Source: an uncultured Agathobacter sp. | GTDB taxonomy: Bacteria; Bacillota; Clostridia; Lachnospirales; Lachnospiraceae | Length of the DNA: 64,000 nucleotides | Assembly (NCBI GenBank): GCA_934365945.1 | Contig: CAKRNE010000002.1 | Coordinates: 310,001 to 374,000 of the forward strand | Direction of reading: 5' to 3' | Shown: piece by piece, positions 9,463-18,042 of the stretch | Layout: each line of letters opens with the position of its first letter | Position numbering within the stretch: the first letter of the stretch is position 1 | Notes under the pieces: generated by a model | Told to the model about the DNA's origin: nothing | Database searches by the model: none | What the model saw: the letters and a program-made list of their open reading frames with translations, nothing else | Position numbers and translations under genes: made by a program

Positions 9463-10575
9463 ATGCTCAAACAGTACAGACTAAAGAATTATCATTTTCA
9501 ATTGGTATTATATATGGTGGTTTTGACGATTATTGGCATTCTGCTGATAGGCAGTGCAAAGGAATCCGTACAAAGCAAGCAGATAGTAGGTTTTGTAGTG
9601 GGACTTACCATTATGATCGTAATATCGCTTGTGGATTATTCGTTTTTGCTCAAATTTGTATGGATATACTATATCGGAATGCTTGTATTGCTCTTACTTG
9701 TAATATTTGCCGGTGATGATTCACATGGAGCCCAGCGGTGGTTTAAGATAGGAAGTATCAGATTCCAGCCTTCTGAGCTTGCAAAAATTATACTTATTTT
9801 GTTTTTTGCTTATTTCTTTTCCAGGTTTGAGGATAGTATAAATACAGTAAGGACTCTTGTGTTTTCTGTAATTTTTGCCGGTATACCTTTATTCCTTATC
9901 TTAAAGCAGCCGGACAACTCAACGACAATTCTTACTGCATTAATTTTCGCTGCCCTCTTGTTTATTAGCGGATTAAGTTATAAAATAATAATGCCGGTAC
10001 TTGGAGTTTCAGTACCGATAGTTTTGATAGTGATAAGCTATATATACACACATGCCGATGCACTCATCAAAAAAGGCTTTTACCCTGCTACACGTATAAT
10101 GTCGTGGCTTGACCCGACAAATTACGCTGATACAGCAGCACAGCAGAGGAACTCCATCTGGGCAATAGGCTCAGGGCAGTTGTTTGGCAAGGGACTTAAC
10201 AATTCGGTTGTCACCTCGATGAAGAACAGCAATTATATTATAGAGCCTCAGACAGACTTTATTTTTGCCGTAGCCGGTGAGGAGCTTGGCTTTGTCGGGA
10301 CAATCAGTATAATAATTCTTTTGCTTCTTATCGTAATTGAGTGTATACTTATAGCCAGAAAGGCAAAGGATACAAGCGGAAAGCTGATATGCTGTGGCAT
10401 GGGAGCTCTTATAGGCTTCCAGGCATTTATTAATATATGCGTGGCAACCGGACTTATGCCAAATACTGGTATGACTCTTCCGTTTGTCAGTTATGGACTT
10501 ACATCACTTGTTTCACTGTATATGGGAATGGGTATTGTCCTGAATGTAGGGTTACAGCCGAAAAAATATTCATAA
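9463..10575 (+). CDS. rodA: Peptidoglycan glycosyltransferase RodA (SEDS family)
   Basis: A 370-residue polytopic membrane protein with about ten hydrophobic helices. SEDS signatures are visible: GAQRWFKIGSIRFQPSELAK, the KQPDNST loop, QRNSIWAIGSGQLFGKG and the C-terminal GMTLPFVSYG. RodA polymerises lipid II together with the class B PBP encoded upstream. FtsW would look similar; linkage to mre genes and PBP2 favours RodA. Confidence 0.92.
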   Translation: MLKQYRLKNYHFQLVLYMVVLTIIGILLIGSAKESVQSKQIVGFVVGLTIMIVISLVDYSFLLKFVWIYYIGMLVLLLLVIFAGDDSHGAQRWFKIGSIRFQPSELAKIILILFFAYFFSRFEDSINTVRTLVFSVIFAGIPLFLILKQPDNSTTILTALIFAALLFISGLSYKIIMPVLGVSVPIVLIVISYIYTHADALIKKGFYPATRIMSWLDPTNYADTAAQQRNSIWAIGSGQLFGKGLNNSVVTSMKNSNYIIEPQTDFIFAVAGEELGFVGTISIIILLLLIVIECILIARKAKDTSGKLICCGMGALIGFQAFINICVATGLMPNTGMTLPFVSYGLTSLVSLYMGMGIVLNVGLQPKKYS

Positions 10576-10587
10576 GGGAGGTTAGCA

Positions 10588-10983
10588 ATGAACATAGGAT
10601 TAGTTGCACATGATTCAAAGAAAAAACTGATGCAGAATTTCTGCATAGCATACAGAGGTATTTTAAGCAAGAATAATTTGTACGCAACAGGCACAACAGG
10701 ACGTCTGATCGAGGAGGTGGCAAACCTTTCGGTACACAAATACCTTGCAGGTCATTTAGGAGGTATCCAGCAGCTTGGAGCGCAGATCGAGCATAACGAC
10801 ATAGATCTTGTTATTTTCCTTCGCGACCCATTAAAGCCAAAGCCACACGAGCCGGAGGTAAACAGTATTTTCCGTATATGTGATGAGCATAATATACCTC
10901 TTGCCACAAATCTTGCAACTGCAGAGTTACTCATATTATCTTTAGACAGAGGAGATCTTGACTGGCGTGAGATGTACAAATAA
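10588..10983 (+). CDS. mgsA: Methylglyoxal synthase
   Basis: A 131-residue enzyme that converts dihydroxyacetone phosphate to methylglyoxal plus phosphate, a bypass of lower glycolysis. Diagnostic segments are the start IGLVAHDSKK, the phosphate-binding GTTGRLIEE, GHLGGIQQLGAQI, and VIFLRDPLKPKPHEPEV with the catalytic Asp. The ribosome site is AAGGGAGG. It follows rodA by 12 bases and overlaps the next gene by 26, so it is cotranscribed with cell-wall genes, a common but unexplained linkage in this group. Confidence 0.95.
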   Translation: MNIGLVAHDSKKKLMQNFCIAYRGILSKNNLYATGTTGRLIEEVANLSVHKYLAGHLGGIQQLGAQIEHNDIDLVIFLRDPLKPKPHEPEVNSIFRICDEHNIPLATNLATAELLILSLDRGDLDWREMYK

Positions 10984-11941
10984 ATTTAATAAAATAAAAA
11001 GTGTGTGTTGTCTGGTCTGTATTTCGGCACTTTGCCTGACAGGCTGTGGTGACAAGATTGAGAACGCATATGATCCATATGCCAATGACTATATCAACGG
11101 TTACAATGGAATGGATTACTTCAGTTCAAAGCTTTGTGTGACAAATGACGTCAATTTCGGTTCTGATTCGGTTTCATCATCTTCTGTAGCCGAGGGAGCC
11201 GGTGCATTTAATGTCGACACACACCAGGTTCTTTACAGCCAGAACATATTTGAAAAGCTGTATCCGGCCAGCACAACAAAGATTATAACAGCATATATTA
11301 TTTTAAAGAACTGCGATACCAATGCTACTGTCACAGTAAGCCATGATGCTGCAAATCCGGGAAATTCATCATCTGTCTGTGGCTTAAAAGAAGGTGATGT
11401 GATGACCGTTGGTGATTTATTATACGGTCTGCTGTTAGAAAGCGGTAATGACGCAGCTATTGCGCTTGCCGAATACTATTCCGGTTCAATAGAGGCCTTT
11501 GCGCAGGAGATGAATAATACAGCCAAAAGCTTTGGTGCCACCAACACAAATTTTGTAAATCCAAGCGGATTGCCTGATGAGAATCATTATACTACTGTAT
11601 ATGATATGTATCTCATATTCCAAAATGCGATATCACTTGAGAGCTTCGCAAATATCATAAGCTCACAGACTCATGATGTATCATACACTAATGCATCAGG
11701 AGCAGCTGTTACGAAGACATTTAAAAACACTTGCGGATATCTGACAGGAGCTTATAAAGCACCGGAGAATATTACCGTAATAGGCGGAAAAACCGGCACC
11801 ACCGGTGAAGCCGGATATTGTCTGGTATTGCTTAGTCAGAATGCAAAAAATGAACGTATTATAAGCATCGTATACAAGGCAGACGGTAAGAGAGATCTCT
11901 ATACTCTTATGAATGATATATTGAGTGGATTTGCTAATTAA
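10958..11941 (+). CDS. Serine D-alanyl-D-alanine carboxypeptidase, lipoprotein type
   Basis: A 327-residue S11-family penicillin-binding protein that trims the terminal D-Ala of peptidoglycan stem peptides. PASTTKI is the SxxK motif, ESGNDAAIA the SxN motif and GGKTGTT the KTG motif. The N-terminus is a signal sequence ending in the lipobox LTGC at about residue 30, so the enzyme is probably lipid-anchored, whereas classical DacA proteins use a C-terminal amphipathic anchor. The TTG at 10958 follows AGAGGAGA closely; a GTG nine bases later is an alternative. It overlaps mgsA and is the last gene before a new promoter. Confidence 0.87.
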   Translation: MTGVRCTNKFNKIKSVCCLVCISALCLTGCGDKIENAYDPYANDYINGYNGMDYFSSKLCVTNDVNFGSDSVSSSSVAEGAGAFNVDTHQVLYSQNIFEKLYPASTTKIITAYIILKNCDTNATVTVSHDAANPGNSSSVCGLKEGDVMTVGDLLYGLLLESGNDAAIALAEYYSGSIEAFAQEMNNTAKSFGATNTNFVNPSGLPDENHYTTVYDMYLIFQNAISLESFANIISSQTHDVSYTNASGAAVTKTFKNTCGYLTGAYKAPENITVIGGKTGTTGEAGYCLVLLSQNAKNERIISIVYKADGKRDLYTLMNDILSGFAN

Positions 11942-11944
11942 TTA

Positions 11945-11973
11945 TTGAGTTTTAGGATTATTTATACTATAAT
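11945..11973 (+). promoter_or_regulatory. Sigma-A-type promoter for the P-loop gene at 12037
   Basis: TTGAGT (11945-11950), a 17-base gap and TATAAT (11968-11973). The 60-odd bases that follow form an AT-rich leader up to an AGGAGG ribosome site. It separates the carboxypeptidase from the next transcription unit. Confidence 0.65.
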
Positions 11974-12036
11974 ATTATTAAAACAAGGATAATTTTTATC
12001 TAAAATCACAATATTTATTTATAGGAGGAAAGCGCC

Positions 12037-12459
12037 ATGATAGAAATAATTTGCGGGGAAAAGGGCAAAGGAAAGACAAAAGAGCTTTTAAACAAAGTGA
12101 ATTCATCAGTAAAGGGCAAAGAGGGATCCATAGTTTATCTCGACAAGAGTCAGAAGCATATGTATGAGCTGAACAATCAGGTCAGACTAATTAATGTTAT
12201 GGATTATCCTATAGATAATTGTGATGAGTTTTTAGGCTTTGTCTGCGGAATAGTTTCGCAGGATCATGATCTTGAGGAAATGTATCTTGACAGCTTCTTA
12301 ACCATAGCATCGCTTGAAGAAGAAGCAGCAATAACCAAGGCAATTGAGAAACTTGATATCATCAGTGAAAAGTTTAAGGTGAAATTCATCTTAAGCGTAT
12401 CAAAGAACATCGAGCAGTTACCTGAATGTGCAAAGGCAAAGGTCATCATTTCTTTATAA
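12037..12459 (+). CDS. Small P-loop protein of unknown role
   Basis: A 140-residue soluble protein that starts with a Walker-A-like loop, IICGEKGKGKTKELL (residues 4-18). A hydrophobic strand ending in FILSVSK near residue 120 could be a Walker-B-type strand. The remainder has an acidic helical middle part. No further family motif is recognised; related small proteins are sometimes labelled as ATPases or PilT-like, which I would not adopt. It has its own promoter and an AGGAGG ribosome site, and is followed after 16 bases by a strong terminator, so it is monocistronic. Confidence 0.7.
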   Translation: MIEIICGEKGKGKTKELLNKVNSSVKGKEGSIVYLDKSQKHMYELNNQVRLINVMDYPIDNCDEFLGFVCGIVSQDHDLEEMYLDSFLTIASLEEEAAITKAIEKLDIISEKFKVKFILSVSKNIEQLPECAKAKVIISL

Positions 12460-12475
12460 TGTAGACTATAACTAT

Positions 12476-12502
12476 GGGGTGTGTATTACACACCCCTTTT
12501 TT
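12476..12502 (+). terminator. Rho-independent terminator
   Basis: A perfect 8-bp stem, GGGGTGTG (12476-12483) with CACACCCC (12489-12496), a 5-base loop and six T. It ends the P-loop gene transcript just before the ribosome site of the next gene, so any transcription of that gene must read through or start inside this region. Confidence 0.9.
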
Positions 12503-12515
12503 AAGGAGTAAATTC

Positions 12516-13907
12516 GTGTCCCGGAAGAAAAAAAATAATGTAGTAAAATATAATAAAGGATTTGAACTCAATATAGGTTTTATTGTATTTTTTGTTATAA
12601 TAATCTATGTAATATTTCATATATTTACATATTTTACTTCAAAGCCTATAGCAGAATATGAGGTGCAACAGGGCACTATTGCGACCAACAATATATATAA
12701 GGGGCTTATAATCAGAAGTGAGAGCGTAGTTTATGCTGAGGAAAGCGGACAATTAAATTATTATGTTGCCAATGGCTCAAAGGTCAGCTCCCAAGATGTG
12801 GTTTACTCTGTGGACACAGATGGTTCTGTTTCTTCAAAAATTACAGGAGAGCAGAATGACTCATCAGCCATAACAGATAAGGCTGCAGATGCCATTATTT
12901 CTGACATCAACAGCTTTTCATCGGGTTATGACAGAAAGAGCTTTTCAAAGGTATATACATTTAAAAGCAGTCTGGCATCTACACTTACACAGGAGCTCAG
13001 CCAGAATGCACTGACCAATCTTAGCGATATGATAACAAACGCTGAGGCAAACAATACATTTTACACCTATAATCCCTCATCATCCGGGGTGGTGTGCTAC
13101 GGGATTGACGGATACGAGGATGTTACAACAGATAACTTTACACTGGACCAGTTCAATAATTCCAATTATACCAATAACGATCTGTCGGAGAACACCACAG
13201 TTAATCAGCTTGATCCGGTATATAAGCTGGTTACAAGTGAGAACTGGAATATTTTGATTAATGTATCCGATGATATAGCCAAGACACTAAATGAAAAATC
13301 AGTCATAAAAATACGCTTCTGCGATGATGATTTTGTTACAACCGTATCATTTGATATTTTAAAAAAAGACAATGAATACTTTTTAAAACTGAATCTCAAG
13401 AATTCATTAATCAGATACATTAATGAACGTTTTACAAATGTTGAATTGGTGCTCAACTCAAATACAGGACTCAAAATCCCTAATTCTGCCATTACACAGA
13501 AGGAATTTTTTACAATTCCAAAAAGCCTTTTTACTGAAAGCGGAAGTTCATCAGATTTGTCTGTAATGGTTCAGGACAAATCATCAAATTCCGTTACCAT
13601 AGTAAAGCCGACAATCTTCAGTGAAAATGATGATTTTTACTTTGTCGATGATGAAGATTTAAAGGAGGGTGATATTATTCAACAGCCGGATTCATCATCA
13701 ACCTATACGGTTGGTAAAGATAAGGACAAGCTGACCGGTGTATACAATATCAATAAAGGCTATGCGGTTTTTAAGCAGATTAATAAGCTGTCAGAAAATG
13801 ATAATTACACAATAGTGGAATCCAAAACCTCGTTTGGTATTTCATTATATGACCATATAGCACTTGACGGCAGTGCCGTAAAGGAAAATCAGACTATCAG
13901 AAAATAA
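12516..13907 (+). CDS. HlyD-like membrane adaptor protein
   Basis: Start set at GTG 12516 because TTAAGGAGT precedes it; the frame upstream runs through the terminator. The 463-residue product has a basic N-terminus, one membrane helix (about 18-40: IGFIVFFVIIIYVIFHIFTYF) and a large extracytoplasmic part. After the helix come YEVQQGTIATNNIYKGLIIRSE and YYVANGSKVSSQDVVYSV, a lipoyl/barrel-sandwich pattern seen in HlyD-type adaptors of Gram-positive bacteria. No ABC or MFS partner is adjacent. In related genomes this gene precedes ylmE/sepF, which hints at an envelope or division role, but the function is unknown. Confidence 0.7.
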   Translation: MSRKKKNNVVKYNKGFELNIGFIVFFVIIIYVIFHIFTYFTSKPIAEYEVQQGTIATNNIYKGLIIRSESVVYAEESGQLNYYVANGSKVSSQDVVYSVDTDGSVSSKITGEQNDSSAITDKAADAIISDINSFSSGYDRKSFSKVYTFKSSLASTLTQELSQNALTNLSDMITNAEANNTFYTYNPSSSGVVCYGIDGYEDVTTDNFTLDQFNNSNYTNNDLSENTTVNQLDPVYKLVTSENWNILINVSDDIAKTLNEKSVIKIRFCDDDFVTTVSFDILKKDNEYFLKLNLKNSLIRYINERFTNVELVLNSNTGLKIPNSAITQKEFFTIPKSLFTESGSSSDLSVMVQDKSSNSVTIVKPTIFSENDDFYFVDDEDLKEGDIIQQPDSSSTYTVGKDKDKLTGVYNINKGYAVFKQINKLSENDNYTIVESKTSFGISLYDHIALDGSAVKENQTIRK

Positions 13908-13940
13908 ATATTATACTCATATACAGAAGGGATGATTTAC

Positions 13941-14639
13941 ATGTTAAAGGAAAATTTAGAACAAGTACAGAAAAATATCAAAGAAGCGTGTGAAAGAGCC
14001 GGCAGAAATACAGATGAAGTAACTCTTATCGCAGTCAGCAAGACAAAGCCTGTTGAAATGCTTCAGGAAATATATGATTGCGGAATACGCGAGTTTGGTG
14101 AAAATAAAGTACAGGAAATGTGCAATAAGATGGAGACTATGCCCTCAGATATCAGATGGAATATGATAGGTCATCTTCAGACAAACAAGGTTAAGTATAT
14201 TGTTGGCAAAACATCTCTGATCCATTCGGTTGATTCTTTACATCTGGCAAAAGAAATACAAAAACAGGCCGTAAAAAATAATGTTATATGTGACATTCTT
14301 GTTGAGGTTAATATTGCCGGTGAGGAAAGCAAATTCGGCACATCAAAAGCTGAGGCTATTGCTTTAGTTGAAGAAATAGCAAAGCTTGATCATATCAGGG
14401 TGAAAGGGCTTATGACTATAGCACCATTTGTTGAAAATCCTGAAGATAATCGCCAATACTTTAGAGGGATTAAACAATTATCTGTTGACATAGCTGCTAA
14501 AAACATAGATAATGTCAGTATGAATATTTTGTCAATGGGTATGACAGGTGATTATACCGTTGCAATAGAGGAGGGTGCCACGATGGTGCGTGTCGGAACA
14601 GGAATTTTTGGGGCACGTGATTATGGTACTGCATCATAA
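13941..14639 (+). CDS. PLP homeostasis protein YggS/YlmE
   Basis: A 232-residue single-domain PLP-binding barrel protein. The ATG at 13941 was preferred over ATG 13932 because AGAAGGG lies 10-16 bases upstream. IAVSKTKP holds the PLP lysine, and FGENKVQE, WNMIGHLQTNK, VEVNIAGEESKFG and LSMGMTGDY are family blocks. These proteins have no clear catalytic reaction and instead buffer free PLP. It is next to sepF, as ylmE is in many Firmicutes. Confidence 0.92.
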   Translation: MLKENLEQVQKNIKEACERAGRNTDEVTLIAVSKTKPVEMLQEIYDCGIREFGENKVQEMCNKMETMPSDIRWNMIGHLQTNKVKYIVGKTSLIHSVDSLHLAKEIQKQAVKNNVICDILVEVNIAGEESKFGTSKAEAIALVEEIAKLDHIRVKGLMTIAPFVENPEDNRQYFRGIKQLSVDIAAKNIDNVSMNILSMGMTGDYTVAIEEGATMVRVGTGIFGARDYGTAS

Positions 14640-14707
14640 TTATTCTGCAAGAATATATGACAGAATTTTCATGAAACAAAATAATAAGAAAAGGAACATA
14701 TTTAACA

Positions 14708-15226
14708 ATGGGTTTAATGGATAAAATTTTAGATAAAATGAGCTTGAATTCTGAGGATGACGAAGAATTTGATAATGAAGATTATATGGATGATTACGAA
14801 GAAGAGGAAGAGCTTCCAAGAAATCCTTTCAGAAGAAAAGAAAAGGTAAAAGAGGTTGAGCCACCGGCACCAAAAGAAAAACCGGCAAAAAATTCATCAA
14901 AAATCACACCAATCTCAAAATCATCCAGAAAGCAGGTAGCATCAGACATGGAAGTATGCGTAATAAAACCAAGTTCAATTGAAGACGAAATAGAAATTAC
15001 AGACACTTTATTAAACGGACGCACTGTAATTATCAATATGGAGGGACTTAACGTAGATACAGCACAACGTATCATAGATTTTACATCAGGCTCTGCATAT
15101 GCGCTTCATGGCAATTTACAGAAGGTTTCCAATTTTATATTTATTGCCACACCACATGGCGTAGATATATCAGGAGACATCCAAAATCTTATGGATTCCT
15201 TTGATATTCCGGGAGCATCTTATTAA
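14708..15226 (+). CDS. sepF: Cell division protein SepF
   Basis: A 172-residue protein. It starts with a short amphipathic membrane-binding helix (GLMDKILDKM), then a long acidic linker (about 15-40) and a basic Pro/Lys-rich part. The C-terminal SepF domain (about 78-165) includes VIKPSSIEDEIEITDTLL, TAQRIIDFTSGSAYALHG and NFIFIATPHGVDISG. SepF ties FtsZ filaments to the membrane and aligns the Z ring. It follows ylmE by 68 bases. A 9-bp inverted repeat (15223-15231 with 15248-15256) overlaps the stop but has no T tract. Confidence 0.93.
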   Translation: MGLMDKILDKMSLNSEDDEEFDNEDYMDDYEEEEELPRNPFRRKEKVKEVEPPAPKEKPAKNSSKITPISKSSRKQVASDMEVCVIKPSSIEDEIEITDTLLNGRTVIINMEGLNVDTAQRIIDFTSGSAYALHGNLQKVSNFIFIATPHGVDISGDIQNLMDSFDIPGASY

Positions 15227-15280
15227 TACCGGTCATTATTAATTAATCGGTATTAAATATCAGATAACGGAGTATTATAT

Positions 15281-15901
15281 ATGATGAAAAAAACAAAGAG
15301 CAGGAAACAGCTTTGCTGGGCTGCAATTATTGTATTCCTACTTGTGGCACTTGATCAGCTCACAAAATATCTTGCAGTTTTAAAGCTTAAGATGTCCGGC
15401 AAAGGTGTTTTTGAACTTATACCCGACGTTTTTGAACTTAGATATCTGGAAAACCAAAGTGCTGCATTTGGTGTAGATTTGCTTTCGATTATTCAGGGGA
15501 TATTTCATTTTTCATACTGGGATAGCAATCCAATGGCATTTCTGCGTGCCAAAATGATATTTTTCTCTGTAATAACGATAGCCGTAGTAATTCTGCTTTG
15601 CCTGTGGTATTGTAAAATACCACACACAAAGAGATTTGGATTATTAAATGTGGTTGTGATTCTTTTTATCTCAGGCGCTATAGGCAATCTTTTAGACAGG
15701 ATTATTAATAATTATGTTGTCGATTTCTTTTATTTTAGCCTGATTAATTTTCCAATATTTAATGTGGCAGACATTTATGTCACTGTAGCGGCATTTATGT
15801 TTATCATACTCGGGCTGTTTTACTACAAGGAGGAGGATTTCTCCATAATCTTTCCTGATAGAAAGCATGATAAAAACCATGATGAAAAGCATGAAAATTA
15901 G
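15281..15901 (+). CDS. lspA: Lipoprotein signal peptidase (signal peptidase II)
   Basis: A 206-residue four-helix membrane aspartyl protease that removes signal peptides from prolipoproteins. The motifs are LDQLTKYLA, ENQSAAFG, GAIGNLLDRI with the first catalytic Asp, and VVDFF...FNVADIYVTVA with the second. There is an insert around FSYWDSNPMAFLRAK and a charged, His/Lys-rich C-terminal tail (DRKHDKNHDEKHEN). The lipoprotein-type genes in this window (carboxypeptidase, TAXI receptor, 54-kb lipoprotein) would be its substrates. Confidence 0.92.
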   Translation: MMKKTKSRKQLCWAAIIVFLLVALDQLTKYLAVLKLKMSGKGVFELIPDVFELRYLENQSAAFGVDLLSIIQGIFHFSYWDSNPMAFLRAKMIFFSVITIAVVILLCLWYCKIPHTKRFGLLNVVVILFISGAIGNLLDRIINNYVVDFFYFSLINFPIFNVADIYVTVAAFMFIILGLFYYKEEDFSIIFPDRKHDKNHDEKHEN

Positions 15902-15918
15902 TGCTGTATGCACTTTTT
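15900..15918 (+). terminator. Weak terminator-like hairpin after lspA
   Basis: AGTGC and GCACT flank a 5-base loop and are followed by TTTT. The stem is only 5 bp, so efficiency is doubtful. Confidence 0.4.
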
Positions 15919-15943
15919 AATATGTGCAATTTAATATGTGCAA
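15916..15943. repeat. 14-bp exact tandem duplication
   Basis: The unit TTTAATATGTGCAA occurs twice in direct succession (15916-15929 and 15930-15943) in the lspA-rluD gap, directly after the small hairpin. It looks like a recent slippage product. Confidence 0.8.
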
Positions 15944-15996
15944 TGTAGTTTTAAATAGTTACTAAAATAAAAAAAGAGAAAGCTTCACTATGAATT

Positions 15997-16935
15997 ATGA
16001 ATAGAGATACATTTGAAGTCCAGAGTGAACAGGAGGGAGAACGACTGGATAAATACTTAAGCAGCATTTATCCGGATATTTCTCGCTCCTTTTTTCAACG
16101 GATACTAAAAGAAAACCAAATACTGGTCAATGATAAGCCCCAGAAGGCAAACTACAGGCTGAAGGCTGATGATATAGTAGATGTCACAATCCCTGATGCC
16201 GTACAGACACCAATCCTGCCACAGGACATTCCTCTTGACATACTATACGAGGATGATGACGTACTGGTCGTCAACAAGCCAAAGGGCATGGTTGTACATC
16301 CATCAGCCGGGCATTACAGTGATACACTTGTAAATGCCATAATGTACCACTGCAGGGACTCTTTAAGTGGCATAAACGGCGAAATACGGCCCGGTATAGT
16401 GCATCGCATAGATATGGATACTACAGGCTCCCTTATTGTCTGCAAAAACGATGAAAGCCATATAAAGATATCTGAACAGATTAAGGACCATAGCTGCAAC
16501 CGTATATACGTAGGCATTGTCTGTGGCAATGTAAAGGATGACGAGGGCACAATAGAAGGCGCCATAGGCAGAAATCCCAATGACCGCAAGAAAATGGCCA
16601 TCAATGAGAAAAACGGAAAGCCGGCTGTCACGCATTATAAGGTGCTTGAACGCTTTGGCGACTACACATATATGCAGTTTAAGCTTGAAACCGGCAGAAC
16701 ACACCAGATACGTGTGCACATGGCAAGCATTAATCACCCGTTGCTTGGAGATATGCTGTATTCCAGCTATTCACCGACCAAAAACCGTTTCAAGGGCCTA
16801 CAAGGACAGTGTCTGCACGCGAAAACTATAGGATTTGTTCATCCAAAAACCGGTGAATACATGGAATTTGATGCACCTTTACCAAAATACTTTGCCAATT
16901 TGCTTGAAGTGTTGTATAATATAAATAACAACTAA
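15997..16935 (+). CDS. RluD-family ribosomal large-subunit pseudouridine synthase
   Basis: A 312-residue RluA/RluD-type enzyme that isomerises uridines in RNA. The N-terminal S4 RNA-binding domain (about 13-75) is followed by the catalytic core. VNKPKGMVVHP, the active-site motif HRIDMDTTGSL (Asp near 137) and ETGRTHQIRVHM are clear. The paralogues RluA, RluC and RluD cannot be told apart safely by eye; the S4 domain and length fit RluD. The gene usually follows lspA, as here. Confidence 0.92.
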   Translation: MNRDTFEVQSEQEGERLDKYLSSIYPDISRSFFQRILKENQILVNDKPQKANYRLKADDIVDVTIPDAVQTPILPQDIPLDILYEDDDVLVVNKPKGMVVHPSAGHYSDTLVNAIMYHCRDSLSGINGEIRPGIVHRIDMDTTGSLIVCKNDESHIKISEQIKDHSCNRIYVGIVCGNVKDDEGTIEGAIGRNPNDRKKMAINEKNGKPAVTHYKVLERFGDYTYMQFKLETGRTHQIRVHMASINHPLLGDMLYSSYSPTKNRFKGLQGQCLHAKTIGFVHPKTGEYMEFDAPLPKYFANLLEVLYNINNN

Positions 16936-16991
16936 ATTAAATTGTCACATAGTGATATATTTTTTATATTTTATATAAGGGGGTCTGAATT

Positions 16992-17627
16992 ATGGGATCA
17001 AACGAAATTTACACTATAGGAAGAGAATTTGGAAGCCTCGGAAAACAGGTCGGACGCGATTTAGCCGAAAGACTTGGAATTAAATTTTATGACAAAGAGC
17101 TCTTACAGCAGGCAGCTAAGGAATCAGGACTTTGTGAAGAAATATTTGAATCACACGACGAAAAGCCTACAAACAGCTTTTTATATTCGCTGGTCATGGA
17201 CACATACACCGGCGGCTCTTATTCCACAGCACCGTTTCTTGATATGCCTCTGAATCATAAGGTGTTTTTAGCACAGTTCGATGCTATCAAAAAGATTGCG
17301 GCAAATGAATCATGCGTTATCGTGGGCCGCTGTGCAGACTATGCTTTGGCAGACGAGCCTCATTGCCTCAATATCTTCGTACGTTCCAATATGGATGACA
17401 GGATTAAAAGAATCAGTGAAAGACTCAATATCCCTGAGAACAAGGCAAAGGATATAATCAAGAAAAAAGATAAAGAGCGCTCAAGCTATTACAATTACTA
17501 TACCAGTAAAAAATGGGGAGATGCAAGAAGCTATGATCTTTGCCTGAACACAAGCCAGATATCAGTTGAGGACTCAATTGAGCTGATACTTAAATACAGG
17601 GAATGCATGAGAAATCATAATAAGTAA
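16992..17627 (+). CDS. Cytidylate kinase-like family protein
   Basis: A 211-residue P-loop protein resembling nucleoside-monophosphate kinases. Residues 5-40 contain IYTIGREFGSLGKQVGRDLAERLGI-type sequence, where the phosphate loop is relaxed relative to true Cmk. CVIVGRCADYAL and a Lys/Arg-rich lid (KKKDKERSSYYNYYTSKKW) follow. The family is widespread in Clostridia and its substrate is not defined, so cytidylate kinase should be read as a fold name. A GGGGG ribosome site lies about 11 bases upstream, and a strong terminator follows. Confidence 0.8.
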   Translation: MGSNEIYTIGREFGSLGKQVGRDLAERLGIKFYDKELLQQAAKESGLCEEIFESHDEKPTNSFLYSLVMDTYTGGSYSTAPFLDMPLNHKVFLAQFDAIKKIAANESCVIVGRCADYALADEPHCLNIFVRSNMDDRIKRISERLNIPENKAKDIIKKKDKERSSYYNYYTSKKWGDARSYDLCLNTSQISVEDSIELILKYRECMRNHNK

Positions 17628-17673
17628 TTGCATAATAATTGTATTGTTGTATAGAAAAACTGTGGTTTTAAAG

Positions 17674-17713
17674 AAGCCACCGGAGCTGATGCAAATAGCG
17701 GTTCCGGTGGCTT
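17674..17713 (+). terminator. Rho-independent terminator
   Basis: An 11-bp stem, AAGCCACCGGA (17674-17684) with TCCGGTGGCTT (17703-17713), followed by ACGTTTTTA. It closes the kinase-like gene and begins a 1.2-kb stretch without a long gene. Confidence 0.85.
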
Positions 17714-17810
17714 ACGTTTTTATATATGTGTATCTAAATTATGGGCATTATAGAGTAAACTAGATAGACATATGCATTAATATATAGTACATTGGTACCT
17801 ATTATAGAGT

Positions 17811-17846
17811 CATTTATTCGTTAAACTTAGATTTAGCGAATAAATG
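17811..17846. repeat. 36-bp palindrome related to CRISPR spacer 6
   Basis: Two 15-base arms, CATTTATTCGTTAAA (17811-17825) and TTTAGCGAATAAATG (17832-17846), are complementary at 14 of 15 positions, and the remaining pair is a G-U wobble in RNA. The loop is six bases. The 12-base word GCGAATAAATGT recurs in direct orientation at 17940-17951. CRISPR spacer 6 (28102-28131) contains a very similar palindrome. No gene overlaps it. Confidence 0.75.
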
Positions 17847-18042
17847 TATACCGCTAAAAAATAGTACCGCTCCGCTGCAGTACTTTAAATTGATTAAACA
17901 ATTTATCATAATACTCAATTTTTAGAATCTGTCAATACCGCGAATAAATGTTTGTTAAAATTTACCAATTTAAACATGTGAGCTGATGTGCTAAAATTGT
18001 AACAGTTTAACAAATATAATTCTAAAAAGGGGAGCTTCACCG

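Noticed and set aside
15223..15256. Inverted repeat over the sepF stop codon as a terminator
   Set aside because: A 9-bp stem exists, but the 16-base loop and lack of any T run make termination unlikely; it may be chance in AT-rich DNA.
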